NCBI RefSeq assembly: GCF_022965805.1
Contig: NW_027330988.1
Location: forward strand, 236,001-300,000
From: Primulina eburnea
Taxonomy: Eukaryota > Streptophyta > Magnoliopsida > Lamiales > Gesneriaceae
Direction: 5' to 3'
DNA: 64,000 nucleotides
A program made the position numbers and the translations under genes. How positions within the stretch are numbered: the stretch's first letter is position 1; each line of letters starts with the position of its first letter. Under the pieces are notes generated by a model. The model was not told where the DNA came from. It was given only the letters and a program-made list of their open reading frames with translations, and did not search any database. Shown one piece after another: positions 1-11,369 of this stretch.

Positions 1-240
1 GTTCACTTATCGAGGCAGCGCCATTCTCGAGGTTGCCCAAGTGGTTGTGCAACCGGGAACTATACCCGGAAAGGTGAGAAGCACCCGGCCAACTCTATGA
101 GGACCCGGGCTATTTGGAAAAGGACTGCGGATAAAGCCATCACACCCGGGAAGGGAAGATTTACCCGGGCTTTCACAAAACGACCCGGTACCCCGGGTTG
201 TATAAACGGGTATCAGGTGATCGAACCCATATCCTTATAG
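1..240. repeat. Cluster of spaced ACCCGG(G) motifs
   Basis: The hexamer ACCCGG, often as ACCCGGG, recurs at about 65, 88, 104, 145, 163 and 183, followed by CCCCGGG near 191. It is separated by AT-richer spacers of varying length. Recognisable Copia gag sequence stops at about 240, so this cluster belongs to DNA inserted in or replacing the rest of that gag. No reading frame was recognised. It resembles the GC-rich motif arrays inside LTRs elsewhere in the window, but no LTR end is visible here. Confidence 0.5.
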
Positions 241-465
241 GGGTATCACCAAAGACAAAGGATTTCTGCCTAGAATTCTTCCTCTAACTTCATCCAAGTC
301 ACGATAAAGCCCTACTCGTTCACCTTCCACAAGTTTGTGATATTTCATGATATCATTTTTGCACTCCCATTTATAATCATAGCATAGATCCAGTTATTGT
401 CACAGAACTTTCATCTCATTATAGTATTCAATGACATTTTTTTTCTCCTTGTCCAAACTTCTGGA

Positions 466-565
466 GTCTAATCTCGAAGTCAAATATCTGAGATGAATTT
501 TCCAAATCAGAGTAAGTCTAATCTTGAAGTCTTTCATCTGAGATGAATTTTCCAAATCAGAGTAA
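466..565. repeat. 50-bp tandem duplication inside Copia gag relic
   Basis: Positions 466-515 and 516-565 are two adjacent 50-bp copies that differ at only a few positions. The duplicated segment encodes the ENSSQ part of the gag and shifts the frame, so it arose after the element lost function. Confidence 0.85.
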
Positions 566-595
566 GTCTCCCGAACAGCCTCCCAAACATCATTT

Positions 596-867
596 TTTTA
601 TAGGAAAAAATATTTTATTAATGATAAAGTATTTAAGAATACATCAGTGGAATATTAGTTCATTGTCGTAATAAAACACACAATATTAAAACTAATTTAA
701 TGATACACATATTATCCATCTCTCATTAAATCTAATAGACATTCTTGAAATCTTTATGAGTGCCAATCCACATAGCAATGTTAATCTTGATTTTTTCCCA
801 GCACTTTTCTGTATTAGCCTTGATGTCTTCGAAAATTCTTCGATTATTTCCAGCCATATCATCCAAC
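596..867 (-). mobile_element. 5'-truncated LINE 3' fragment with 18-bp target duplication
   Basis: The segment is flanked by direct repeats GCCTCCCAAACATCATTT at 578-595 and 868-885, which are Copia gag sequence and so mark the target site. On the minus strand the body encodes a tail ending in a stop (RRIFEDIKANTEKCW, then IAMWIGTHKDFK), resembling the C-terminus of plant LINE reverse transcriptases. It ends in A-rich sequence at its 3' end, seen as T-rich plus strand at 595-600. This is the expected form of a truncated target-primed insertion. Confidence 0.75.
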
Positions 868-1174
868 GCCTCCCAAACATCATTTGTGGTGGGTAAGAAT
901 AAATATGTCCTCCTAATGGAAGGTCCCATTGAGTTAACGAGCCACACGATTACCATAAAGTCAGTATCCAGCCTGTCCACTTTGGGTCGTCTTCGGCAGG
1001 CTCTGCGATTTCTCCCGCCAGGTAACCTAAATGCCTGAGAAAAGCTTGATTGACTGAGCCCACTCCAAATAATTTTGTCATTCAACTTATAGATGGTCGA
1101 TTGAATGGAGCCTTCGAACCTAGTAAGATTCACATGGTATACGTTCGGTGCTTTAGTACCTTTCGTACCACCAT

Positions 1175-1489
1175 TGTCACGCCCCGAACCCGAGCCCGCG
1201 CCTGCGTGACTGCACAATGGGTCCCCATAGCAACTACTTCGTATTCGTCCTCGCTGTACGAAAATGATTAACCCAAGTTGCTATAGAAGTCCATTGTAAG
1301 CCATTATAAACTCATTTTAAATCTTTCATCCTCGCTGTACGAAAATAATTAAACCAAGTTGCTATAGAAATCCATTATAATGGCTTACAATGGACTTCTA
1401 TAGCAACTTGGGTTAATTATTTTCGTACAGCGAGGACGAATTGTGCAGTCACGCATGCGCAGGCTCGGACCCGGACTCGGGGCATGGCA
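1175..1489. mobile_element. Palindromic TRIM-LTR insertion in Copia gag
   Basis: The insertion opens with TGTCACGCCCC at 1175, like the LTRs of the intact TRIM at 54899-55486, and closes with the inverted form of that end at 1489. Inside are one plus-orientation LTR piece (about 1175-1328), a second partial plus copy (about 1328-1379) and an inverted copy (about 1380-1489), which form a long hairpin centred near 1379. Flanking pentamers ACCAT (1170-1174) and ACCAC (1490-1494) look like a decayed target duplication. Removing the insert rejoins the Copia gag frame. Confidence 0.7.
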
Positions 1490-1587
1490 ACCACTCTCGC
1501 CCGAAGACATTGTACTTTGGTCTTCGTTCGATTTTGACATGCTAGCCTCTTTTTCCTGTCAAATCTGTAGCAGATGTGCAAAGACTA

Positions 1588-1600
1588 GGTTCTGATACCA
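1588..1600 (-). other. Primer-binding site of the Copia relic (initiator tRNA-Met type)
   Basis: The minus strand reads TGGTATCAGAACC, a close match to the plant Copia primer-binding site TGGTATCAGAGCC. It lies about 50 bp upstream of the gag start at 1540, as expected for a minus-strand Copia element. Confidence 0.7.
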
Positions 1601-2017
1601 TTAAGATAAACAAGAACAATAGAGATAGTCATATGGGTGGTATAAAACAATTTTATTCTGAATAAATCACAATACAACCTTACACTATACATACAAAACT
1701 TATTTCCATATTACATTCACAATCTAACCTTAATTAGTAGACAAACCATAAGGAATAAATATCAATCAAATATTATATATGATCCTGATTACAATATTTT
1801 CTTTCTACAATTATATTTTACCCTACACTATAATTTATTCGTTTCATAGATCATACGCAGGGTGCTATGAGTGTTGTAGAACTTAGACTCTTTAGAGCTG
1901 CAGAAATCAGTGATAAAAAAAGCTTGGATTAGCCATTTGACCATAAATAAGCTCGTGCAAAACTGCAAACTGCTTCCAGAAGAATAATATCCAGTCTTCG
2001 GTCCTAGTTACCGATTG
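1601..2017 (-). repeat. Copia LTR remnant, split by Athila-1
   Basis: This stretch sits beyond the primer-binding site, where the 5' LTR of the minus-strand Copia element should be. It is AT-rich with no coding potential. It is interrupted at 2018-2022 by the Athila-1 target duplication and presumably resumes at 14173. Its outer end was not identified. Confidence 0.5.
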
Positions 2018-2022
2018 TTGGT
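2018..2022. repeat. Athila-1 target site duplication, left copy
   Basis: TTGGT here is repeated exactly at 14168-14172, directly outside the TG...CA ends of the element. Confidence 0.9.
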
Positions 2023-3538
2023 TGACCGACGAATTCGGTTGGGATTAGTTCTAGCAAGCGTACTAGGTCAAGTTATAGTAAATGGACGAAAAGTCCAAGT
2101 TTCGATCCCAAAGAGACTATTATTTAATTGCTAAGATTCAATTATTTTATTAAATCTAGGCAAACATTAACGAGCGATTTGATTATTATTTCAACTAAGT
2201 GGCTTTTAAACTAATTTATACTAATTTAATGACTAAATCAAATATCAGAGACGATCGGAACGTGGGATTTTCAAATTTAAATAGAACGATCGGGAACACA
2301 CGACGGTAACAAACTCTGATTAAATTCAAGCACTGGAATTATTCGACTAGCAATTATTAGAAGTCACGATGTAATCCTCTAATTTAATTATAAATCTATT
2401 TCTAGAATTTATAACCCTATTTTCATTTAACAGTCCAATTATTTCTAATTGAATTTAATTAAACGAGAACGCATGCATCAACGATAGAATTACAGCTGTC
2501 GCCTAAAATCGCACACTGAAACCGAATACTATTTCTAGTCGGTTTAACCGTGTGTTGATTAATATTTTTGAAGCTAAATTCAATCTATTCCCTTTCGAGT
2601 CAAGATCGAACGACGAACATGCAAATAATTGGCCAAATTAAAAGCACGAAAATTATGCAAATATTAATCAATAACATAAATTAATTTATGACTCAAACGA
2701 TCCAACGAATAAATAAAATCAATCGTTTGTCCCTATCGTGGTCCCGATCACAAGAAAACTACTCCATAAATTCAAAACTAAAAAAAAAATTTAATGTTTG
2801 AATTCATGTCTAAAAATAAGAAAATAAAAGAGAAGAGAAATCTCAATGACGGGCGCGGATCTTGCGTGTAAAGTGTGATGATTTTCCCCTCGTTTTTCTC
2901 AGTCGTCGCCGTCTTCAAAAGTCTCAAAGCTTGCGCCTTTTTCCTCCAAAAGTCGGCTGTCTCTCGAATATTCAACAACCTAATTGTTTGGTCTGTTTTT
3001 CCTTTTATTCTTTTCCAAATCACGAGCAAATCTTCGCCAAGATCTCGATCTGATATTGCGCACACGGACCCCGTGCCTGCATCCGGAGAGGGGTCCGTGT
3101 AGACTCTGGATTTTTTTCTTTCTCGAGAATGGCTGACACGGACCCCGTGCAGGGGTCCGTCTGGAGATCCGTCCACACACTGTAAGTTGGGTTCTCGGGT
3201 GATGAGGGACACAGACCCCGTGTAGGGGTCCGTCAACAGGTCCGTGTAGCCTCGGTTTTTGTCTTCTTTGGGGTTGATGTACACGGACCCTTTGACGGGG
3301 TCCTTCTCTGGGTCCGGGTGCTCTCTTGTGAAGCCTTCCTATTTTTCCGGGTATTTCGTGACATGGCACTGCGGGCTTGACTTTTCTTTCATTCCTTTGG
3401 CTTTCACCATCTTTTGGTCAAACCTGCAAATAACCATAATGAGACGAATTAAGCGCGAAACTCGGAATAAAAAATGCCAGATAAGCACGAATACGACAAA
3501 ATAAAATCCCTAAAATGCTATATAATTCGTGCTTATCA
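2023..3538 (-). repeat. Athila-1 3' LTR
   Basis: This copy aligns along its whole length with 12652-14167 and has the same length. It starts TG, ends TATCA and carries a GC-rich dyad array at about 3060-3330. The polypurine tract lies just inside it. Confidence 0.93.
3060..3330 (-). promoter_or_regulatory. GC-rich hairpin array in Athila-1 3' LTR (GGACCCC family)
   Basis: Motifs of the form ACGGACCCCGTG and GGGGTCCGTGT alternate here about eight times. The adjacent pair ACGGACCCC and GGGGTCCGT around a 5-base loop makes a perfect 9-bp stem. The array repeats in the other LTR (about 13690-13960), roughly 210-480 bp from the LTR's 5' end on the sense strand. Its function is inferred only from its position. 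Confidence 0.6.
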
Positions 3539-3552
3539 ACTCCCCCACACTT
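3539..3552 (-). other. Athila-1 polypurine tract
   Basis: On the minus strand the sequence abutting the 3' LTR is AAGTGTGGGGGAGT, a purine-rich plus-strand priming site as in other Athila elements. Confidence 0.8.
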
Positions 3553-4712
3553 AACCTTTGTTCGTCCTCGAACAAATCAGATAAAAATAAAGATGAAAAT
3601 ATTTCAGATTCAGAACTCAAGTACCACAATCAAAACTTCTCAATTCGTCGACTCTTTCACCCCCGGTCAAAAGATCACGCTTCGCATATCACAAAATTCG
3701 TTTTCGTCGCAATTTAAGATTCAAACATTTACCCAGTCAGGCTCAACAGAACAAAATATGTGTAGTGTGTAGGTCAGACTCGTACTCATCTCCAGCTACT
3801 TAGTTTCATGATCACTTATTTTCATTTGTAATCGAAATGCCCCATATGCTTGACTTTCATACCCCTCTCTACTAAATGTTGAACGACGATGACTTGGTTA
3901 ATAGGTCTTTTCAAGCTTATAACGTAAGGCCAAGGCTCACGGCTACAATAAAGATATGTGAATCAAAAGTGAGAGAATATAAAAATTATTCCTGCAGCAC
4001 ATTCATTCAACTTTCGACTCGTCAACAATTACTGTATTTTCATCATTTTCAGAGCTCTAGCGTCTCCTTTTCTTTCTCAATGTCCACCAACTTTCACCCA
4101 CAGATTTGTTTCGGGTGTTTTCAATATTATACATTTTCCTCCTTTTTCTTTTTTTTTTTTTATAAGTTCACATTTCGCCAATTCACTATGAATGAGTAAA
4201 AGTTTGACTACGTGCATTGAAAGGAATGCTGATATCGAACTGGTTCATGTCTGGCCCTCTCCTTGAAACTACGACTCTTCTCATTCAATACTAGGCATGA
4301 AACAATTTTTCGGGTGATACAAAATCTAACAAATTAATCTTACGTTAAAAGTGTGTTAAGTGTGTGTGCAACGACGTGAAACAAAACTGACCCACCCCCA
4401 CACTTTGACAACGACACTGCCCTCAGTGTAACATGATATAATATGAAGTAGCAAGAATGCGAAAACAAATACACTTCCCTGGTTACATGTCGATTAGTGG
4501 TGGGAAGGGGTAGAAATCAGCAAATCCTGAAAGAATGACATCGAGTACACCAAAAACCGTAAAATGGAATAGATAAAGCATGCAAGCACTCCAATAAAGT
4601 CCAAATGATAATAAACGTGAAGAGTATGTTCCAACATATCAATAAAAGCATACGAACAAACTGACGAAGTTCAGAAAAATAAATACAGTCCTCCACACAG
4701 TCTAAAGTAAAG
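3553..4712. other. Non-coding 3' region of Athila-1
   Basis: This is 1.2 kb between the third frame and the polypurine tract. It is AT-rich and no open frame in it looks like a protein family. Athila elements typically carry such a non-coding stretch here, and Athila-2 has the equivalent at 37600-39178. Confidence 0.6.
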
Positions 4713-5909
4713 CTACTCTTCGTCGTCTGACCCCAGCTCTAAGTCCATGAATGCATCGAGAGTAGCTCTTTCCCAGGGTGGGGCATAGGCGTCGGGAGAC
4801 GGTTTCTCGACTCGAGCTAAGCGGTTGCGGATGTCGTCCATGCAGTCCAGTAAGGATGAGTAAAAACGGCGCCTGGCTTGCGAGTTGCGCGGTCTAGGGG
4901 GTACACCAGCTTGAGGGCCAGCTCGAGCATCCAATGCCGCTTCTTCCTCCACACGGTCATCCCAGGCGCGGTCATCGATGGCAGGGGGAGGCACCGGTGG
5001 GTCACGGTACCGGGATTGCGGTACCAAGTGTCCTGTCGGCAGATGAAGTACATGCCTTGCATGGCTTGAGCGGTGAGCATATGTGTAGAGGTAGGCATAA
5101 AGGAAGTCTCGCCTGTGAAATCGATGCCATGGGCCGCCAAAATGCGATAGATGATGATAGGGAAAGGGGCGTAGGGCGTCTTATTCTTTGTTGGGTCAGT
5201 ATGAGCGACTGAGCGCATATGGGAAATGATGATCGACGCCACCGGAATGGCAGTGATCGCTCCTAATCCATTCAACATCTTATCTATGATATAAAGGTCC
5301 ATAAGGCGCACTTCATTGTTACTGGCCTTCCTCGGGATAATGTTTGCTCCCGTGAAATAGCAAATCAAACGATCAAGTAGCGGGAAGGTAGTCGGGAGGA
5401 CACTGGAGCGGGAGCCTGTATGAGAGGTACGGTACTGAAGGCGGCGCCGGGCTTCCGGGATCCGAAAGGTGATGTCCGAAAAGAATATATCTAGCTGATT
5501 AAAGGACACCGGCGGCCCTTCATTTGGGACATTTAAAAACGTAGCCAAGTATGAGCTGTTCACCTCGATAAGAACCCCCTTCATGAATGTACGCACATGT
5601 GACAGACCGGTGATCTCTTTTTCTTCGACATTGGCAAAGAATTGCCATACCAGGTCGGGATAATATGGGCCGGAGATGTCCAAGATAGGGCCCCATCCAA
5701 ATTTATCGAACTCGGCGCGGAGTGGCACCTCGGCATCAATACGGGGATGAAGACCGCTCCACAATGACAGAATTCCCGTGAAGTGCCGAGTACCATTCAA
5801 AATTCTCGAAGGATGTGAATTTAGAAGCATCAAATGATCTCCTGGCTGACCCAGAGGACGAAGAAGCACCGGTTCGGGCGCGCTTACCAGTAATACGACG
5901 GGGAGGCAT
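4713..5909 (-). pseudogene. Athila-1 third frame (env-position ORF), frameshifted
   Basis: A minus-strand frame opens at 5909 with MPPRR, continues through a globular central region (FDKFGWGPI, then YPDLVWQFFANV) and ends in an acidic tail (LELGSDDEE) at 4713. It is homologous in position and layout to the frame at 39179-40339 in Athila-2. It looks like the plant family annotated as putative plant transposon protein (Transposase_32-like), which in Athila occupies the env position. Frame changes near 5740-5815 and 4985-5027 show it is broken. No signal peptide or membrane segment stands out, so an envelope role is not supported. Confidence 0.7.
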
Positions 5910-6507
5910 GATGATAGAGACGGCTAGACTCAAAGAAGCAATCAAAGAAGTACAGCAATCCCAAGGTAGAACCACAATCCAAGTGATCCCGAGCAACCAA
6001 ATTAATACACAAGGCAACACTAACGCAAGGAAAACAACACCCCCAGTCGACGGACAATAATCTACGATCACAATTCAATCCCAACTAATCCACAATGACG
6101 CTATGACAGGCCTCAGACAAGCTAAACCAACAAATCAACACACGACGAACGAAATTCAAGCGATAATCGAACTAATTTGTGAGAAATTTGTCTCTTCTAC
6201 AATACACACACTCCCCAACACTGATAATTGGCAAATGGAGACAAGGTGTAGCCACTCTTACCAGAAAAAGACGATGACGATGATATCACGGCGAAGGAGT
6301 GTGGTCCGGCGGTGGTTGGTGCTGTTCGGGTGGAGGAGGCGACAGAGGAGGTGGGAGTGTGAGAGATTGCAACGGGAGAGGTGCAAGGACGGTGGTGGTG
6401 CGGCGGCGTGAGGTGCGGCGGTGGGTTGTGGAGTGAAACGATTTGGGGTTTTAGGGATTTTGGGTAGGGTCTGCGCGATCTTATTCTGAGAATTGCCGAA
6501 ATTTGAG

Positions 6508-6612
6508 GGCACGGACCCCGTGTAGGGGTCCGTGTACATACTGGATTTCGGCTATTTTGGAGGTGACAGACACGGACCCCGTGTAGTGGTCCGGGGCGGG
6601 GTCCGTGGAGAC
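6508..6612 (-). promoter_or_regulatory. Internal copy of the Athila-1 dyad array, upstream of the third frame
   Basis: The CACGGACCCC / GGGGTCCGTG motif of the LTR occurs again here, in two groups, between the end of pol (7003) and the third-frame start (5909). Around the motifs the sequence is not otherwise an LTR copy, apart from short matches such as ACTGGATTT. Athila-2 has the same arrangement with its own dyad. An internal promoter or processing element is a plausible inference. Confidence 0.5.
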
Positions 6613-7002
6613 TCGGTATCGGAAAACGAATTTGCCCAAATTTTTTTTATTTTTATTTTTTTTGAAAAAAATATACGTCCCAAACCCAAATGTTATGCCA
6701 TGCATGTACAATTCTATAAATCTAAAGAAAAAATTGATACTCAATAAAGCACACAAGATGCAAGAATTGTACAGAAACTCCCCTGGTCAATTTGAGGTTT
6801 TGAAACCGATCGCCCCGATAGATTCTTCCACACTTGAGAAATTCCACCACTAGTGAATGAATTACCTGCATCACCATTAACTGAGATTAGCACACTAAAC
6901 AAATGCATAAAACAAAAAAGAAAGAAAACTAAAATAAAACACTGGGTTGCCTCCCAGTAAGCGCTAAATTTAGAGTCGATAGCCTGACTGTACTCCCTTG
7001 AT

Positions 7003-10000
7003 TCAGTTTGGATCCTGCAGATCCACTGTGGTCGGCTCATCGGGTATGGTCCCACCATGATAAACCTTCAGCCTATGCCCATTAACTTTGAACACTCCAG
7101 TAGCTTCACTAGTGATCTCTACGGTCCCATAAGGGAAAACTTGTGTGATAGTATATGGACCTGACCACCGTGAACGCAACTTACCTGGCATCAATTTCAG
7201 GCGAGAATTATATAACAGGACCAGTTGTCCCACCACAAATTCTCGATGGAATATGTTCTGATCATGCCAACGTTTGGTTTTCTCTTTGTAAAGCTTGGCA
7301 TTCTCGTAGGCTTCCAACCTAAACACATCCAGTTCATTCAGTTGCAGAACTCTCTCGTCACCTGTGGCTTTAGCATCAAAATTTAAAAATTTAGTAGCCC
7401 AGTAAGCCTTGTGCTCAAGTTCGACAGGTAAGTGACACGACTTCCCATACAGCAATTTAAAAGGAGACATGCCAATGGGAGTTTTAAAAGCAGTGCGGTA
7501 TGCCCACAGTGCATCGTCGAGTTTCCTAGACCATTCTTTCCTCGAAGCACCGACGGTCTTCTCAAGAATACGTTTCAGTTCTCTGTTTGAAACCTCGACT
7601 TGGCCACTAGTTTGGGGGTGATAAGGTGTTGCCACCTTATGTCGGACCCCATACTTAGCCAACAGACTATCAAACTGACGATTACAAAAGTGAGTGCCTC
7701 CATCGCTAATAATGGCTCTAGGTGTGCCAAAACGTGAAAAAATATTTTTCATAAGAAATTGAACGACAACCCTAGAATCATTTGTTTTGCATGCAATTGC
7801 TTCCACCCACTTAGAGACATAGTCTACAGCCACCAATATATACTTGTTCCCAAAAGAAACCGGGAATGGACCCATGAAATCGATAGTCCATACATCAAAT
7901 AATTCACATACAAGAATATTATTGAGAGGTAATTCATGTCTCTTGGAGATATTACCTGTGCGCTGACAATTTGAACATTTTGTGACATATTCATGTGCAT
8001 CCTTAAAAAGAGTAGGCCAATAAAAACAGGACTGGAGGACTTTGGATGCAGTTCTAGTTGCCCCAAAGTGGCCTCCAGCCGGACCAGCATGACAATGAAA
8101 CAAAATTTCACTTACCTCTTCTTGGGGAACACATCTACGGATTATACCGTCTGCACATATTCTAAACAAATAAGGATCCTCCCACAAATAATATTTCAAA
8201 TTGGAAAAAAATTTCTTCTTTTGCTGATAAGTAAAGTGGGGAGGAATGAACTTACTTGATAGATAATTAACAAAATCGGCATACCATGGTAAACTGTTGA
8301 TTTCAAAGAGTTGTTCATCCGGAAAATCGTCTCGAATAAAGTCATTTACTTGAATAGGATTTTCCAAACGAGAGAGATGGTCTGCAACTTGATTTTCTGT
8401 GCCCTTCCTATCGATTATTTCCAAGTCAAATTCTTGCAAAAGAAGAATCCAGCGAATTAGTCTTGGTTTTCCATCCTTCTTGGACATCAAATATTTCAAT
8501 GCTGAATGGTCGGTGTGCACGACAACTTTACTCCCTATCAAATATGATCTAAACTTGTCCAAAGCAAACACCACGGCGAGGAGCTCTTTTTCTGTAGTGG
8601 CATAGTTCAGTTGGGCAGCTGACAGTGTCATGCTAGCGTAATAGATGACATGGATACATTTTTCTCACTTTTGCCCCAACACTGCCCCTAGCACTGTGTC
8701 GCTTGCATCACACATCACCTCAAATGGCGACCCCCAGTCAGGTGCTATCATCACAGGTGTTGTGATCAATTTCTCTTTCAGGATCTGAAATGCCTGCACA
8801 CACTCGACAAAAAAATCAAAAGGCACCTCTTTTATCAGTAAATTAGTCATAGGCTTGGCAATGCTAGAAAAATCTTTTGTAAAACGTCTGTAGAATCCCG
8901 CATGCCCAAGAAAACTACGCACTCCTCTAATGTTGGTTGGGGCTGGGAGTTTCTCAATCACTTCTATCTTTGCCTTATCAACCTCAATCCCATTTTCAGA
9001 AATTTTATGCCCCAACACTATTCCCTCTCTCACCATAAAATGACATTTTTCCCAATTAAGACCAAATTCGACTCCTCACATCTCTCCAAAACCTTAGACA
9101 GGTTAATTAAACAAGTATCAAACGAGGAGCCGAATACAGAAAAGTCATCCATGAATATCTCAATGAAATCCTCAATCATATCATGAAAAATTGCCATCAT
9201 CCATCGTTGGAAAGTCGCTGGTGCATTACATAAACCGAATGGCATTCGTTTATATGCAAATGTCCCATAAGGACAAGTAAAAATGGTTTTCTCCTGATCT
9301 TCAGGGTCAATGGGAATTTGCATATAACCAGAATAACCATCCAGAAAACAATAAAAAGAATGGCCAGCTAGCCTTTCCAACATTTGATCAATAAACGGGA
9401 GGGGGAAATGATCTTTACGGGTGGCGTCGTTAAGTTTTCTATAGTCGATGCAAACACGCCACCCAGTAACAGTTCTCGTGGGAATTAACTCATTATTATC
9501 ATTTTTTACAACAGTGATCCCACCTTTCTTTGGAACAACTTGTACTGGACTGACCCACCTACTATCAGAAATCGAGTAGATAATACCTGCGTCCAGTAGC
9601 TTAATCACCTCTTTCTTCACCACCTCTTGCATGGCTGGGTTTAGACGCCTTTGGGGTTGAGTAGACGTCTTGTGATCGGCCTCCATTAGAATCTTGTGCA
9701 TACACATAGAAGAGCTGATCCCCTTAATGTCTGCGATGCTCCAGCCGATGGCTTTGATGTTGTCTCTTAGCACTCGCAACAACTTTTCTTCCTCCTTACC
9801 TGTCAAAGTAGATGAAACAATCACGGGCAATTTATCATTATCAAGCAGAAACAGATATTTTAAGTGCGAAGGAAGAGGTTTAATCTCTAGGATCGGGGCT
9901 TCTTCGATGGATGATTTTAAAGGTCGTGGGACATGCCCAAGCTCCCCAATTCTAGAGTTTACCGTTTTCGACAGCGGTCTGCCTGCCTCCAAATAGGAGA

Positions 10001-11369
10001 TACATTCATCAAGCTCTTGATTTCCCAATTCTTGTGGAGACGAATGAGTTAAGCAAACCTCCAAAGGGTCCTCACATATCATTCCCTGCAAATCACACTC
10101 AACAAACTCATCAGTAGCATCAATTCGAAAACAATCAGAAGTATCATTAGGATATTTGATGGACTGAAAAACATTGAATATGACACTCTCTTCATTAAAC
10201 CTCAAGATTAGCTCGCCCTTTTGCACATCTATCAACGCTTTCCCAGTGGCTAAGAATGGTCTCCCTAAAATAAGAGGGATCTCTCGATCCTCCTCCATGT
10301 CTAGCACAACGAAATCCACCGGAAAGATAAACTTATCGACTTTCACCAACACATCTTCTACAATTCCCCTAGGATATTTAATTGATCTATCAGCTAACTG
10401 TAAGGAAATTGTAGTTGGTTTCACCTCACCTATCTCTAATTTCTCAAAAAAAGAGTATGGCATTAGATTAATGCTTGCACCTAGGTCACATAGAGCTTTT
10501 CTGAAAAATGAAGTTCCTATGGTACAAGGGATAGAGAAGCTACCTGGGTCTTTAAGCTTCGGAGGTAGTTTATTTTGTAAGATTGCAGAACATTCCTCCG
10601 AAAGCTTAACTGTCTCAAAGTCCACCAATTTTCTTTTGTTTGATAAAATCTCCTTAAGAAATTTAGCATACGAGGGCATTTGAGCTAAAGCCTCTGCAAA
10701 TGGGATATTTATGTGCAGCTTTTTGAAGATCTCAAGAAATTTTGAAAATTGGGTATCCAGTTGCAGTTGCTTTGCTCTTTGGGGAAATGGGAGTGACTTA
10801 ATATCAATATTGGAGTTTGAGTTTAGAGACTTACCTTTCTCCCTTGTGTCATTGGACTCTTGCTTGGATAATTTCTCCTCCTTCTCATCTCCTTCAACAT
10901 CGATCACTTCCTGCTTTATGGGAGACGTTGTCGTGACAGCATTGACACCTTTTGGATTCTTTTCCGTGTCACTAGGTAGTGTACCCGGAGCTCGTGTAGA
11001 CATTTGTGTCGCTAACTGCCCTAGTTGCGTCTCCACTCTTTGCATCATGGCATCATGGTTTTGCCATCTCATCTCATTCCCAGCTATGTACTTGGCAAGC
11101 ATATCCTCAAGATTCGACTTGCTATCCTGTGGCTTGAAACCAGGTGGCATAGAAGGTCCTGCACCTTGTGGCGGTTTAGGTGGTTGTTGAGGAGGTCTTT
11201 GCTGTGTAGGATGTTGTGGAGGATTAAACTGTAGTTGCTCAACAGAAGTTTCAGGTTGCTTCCATCCAAAATTCGGATGATTCCTCCAGCCCGGGTTATA
11301 TGAAAAACTGTATGGATTGTATTGTGGACGACCTTTCCCACATAATTCACCGAGTCCCCTCCAAAGCAC
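7003..11369 (-). pseudogene. Athila-1 pol (protease, RT, RNase H, integrase), broken
   Basis: Read on the minus strand, protease shows CDLGASINLM and RT shows WRVCIDYRKLN, FLDGYSGYMQI and the catalytic FMDD box. RNase H follows ([11 protein letters not shown]), then integrase with a zinc-binding HH-CC region ([11 protein letters not shown]) and the D,D,E residues in [17 protein letters not shown] and the E of a VEVSNRE segment. The integrase ends at 7003. Breaks visible are a frame change near 9030-9060 after the RT palm and an in-frame stop at 8665-8667 in RNase H. Domain order is that of Ty3/Gypsy. Confidence 0.9.

Larger units (their letters stand above)
240..1540 (-). pseudogene. Ty1/Copia gag relic, interrupted twice
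   Basis: On the minus strand a start at 1540 opens a Copia gag N-terminus. The frame resumes at about 1170 (NVYHVNLTRFEG), reaches NSMGPSIRRTYLFLP and WEAL, and then continues past an insertion at 595-578 as VWEAVRETYSDLENSSQ and IEYYNEM down to about 240. These are typical of the Copia gag (UBN2/DUF4219-like) domain. The frame is broken by a palindromic TRIM-derived insertion (1175-1489), a LINE fragment (596-867), a 50-bp tandem duplication and several stops. A primer-binding site upstream at 1588-1600 fits the same element. This is a dead relic. Confidence 0.75.

Noticed and set aside
732..1217. Novel 161-residue minus-strand protein
   Set aside because: It is a chance fusion of TRIM, Copia gag and LINE sequence with visible insertion boundaries.
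2778..3369. Open frames across the Athila-1 LTR dyad array
   Set aside because: The same frames recur in both LTRs because the sequence is repeated. The encoded protein is only the repeat motif translated.
10174..11190. Plus-strand open frames opposite Athila-1 pol
   Set aside because: They are antisense shadows of gag-pol coding sequence and match no family.
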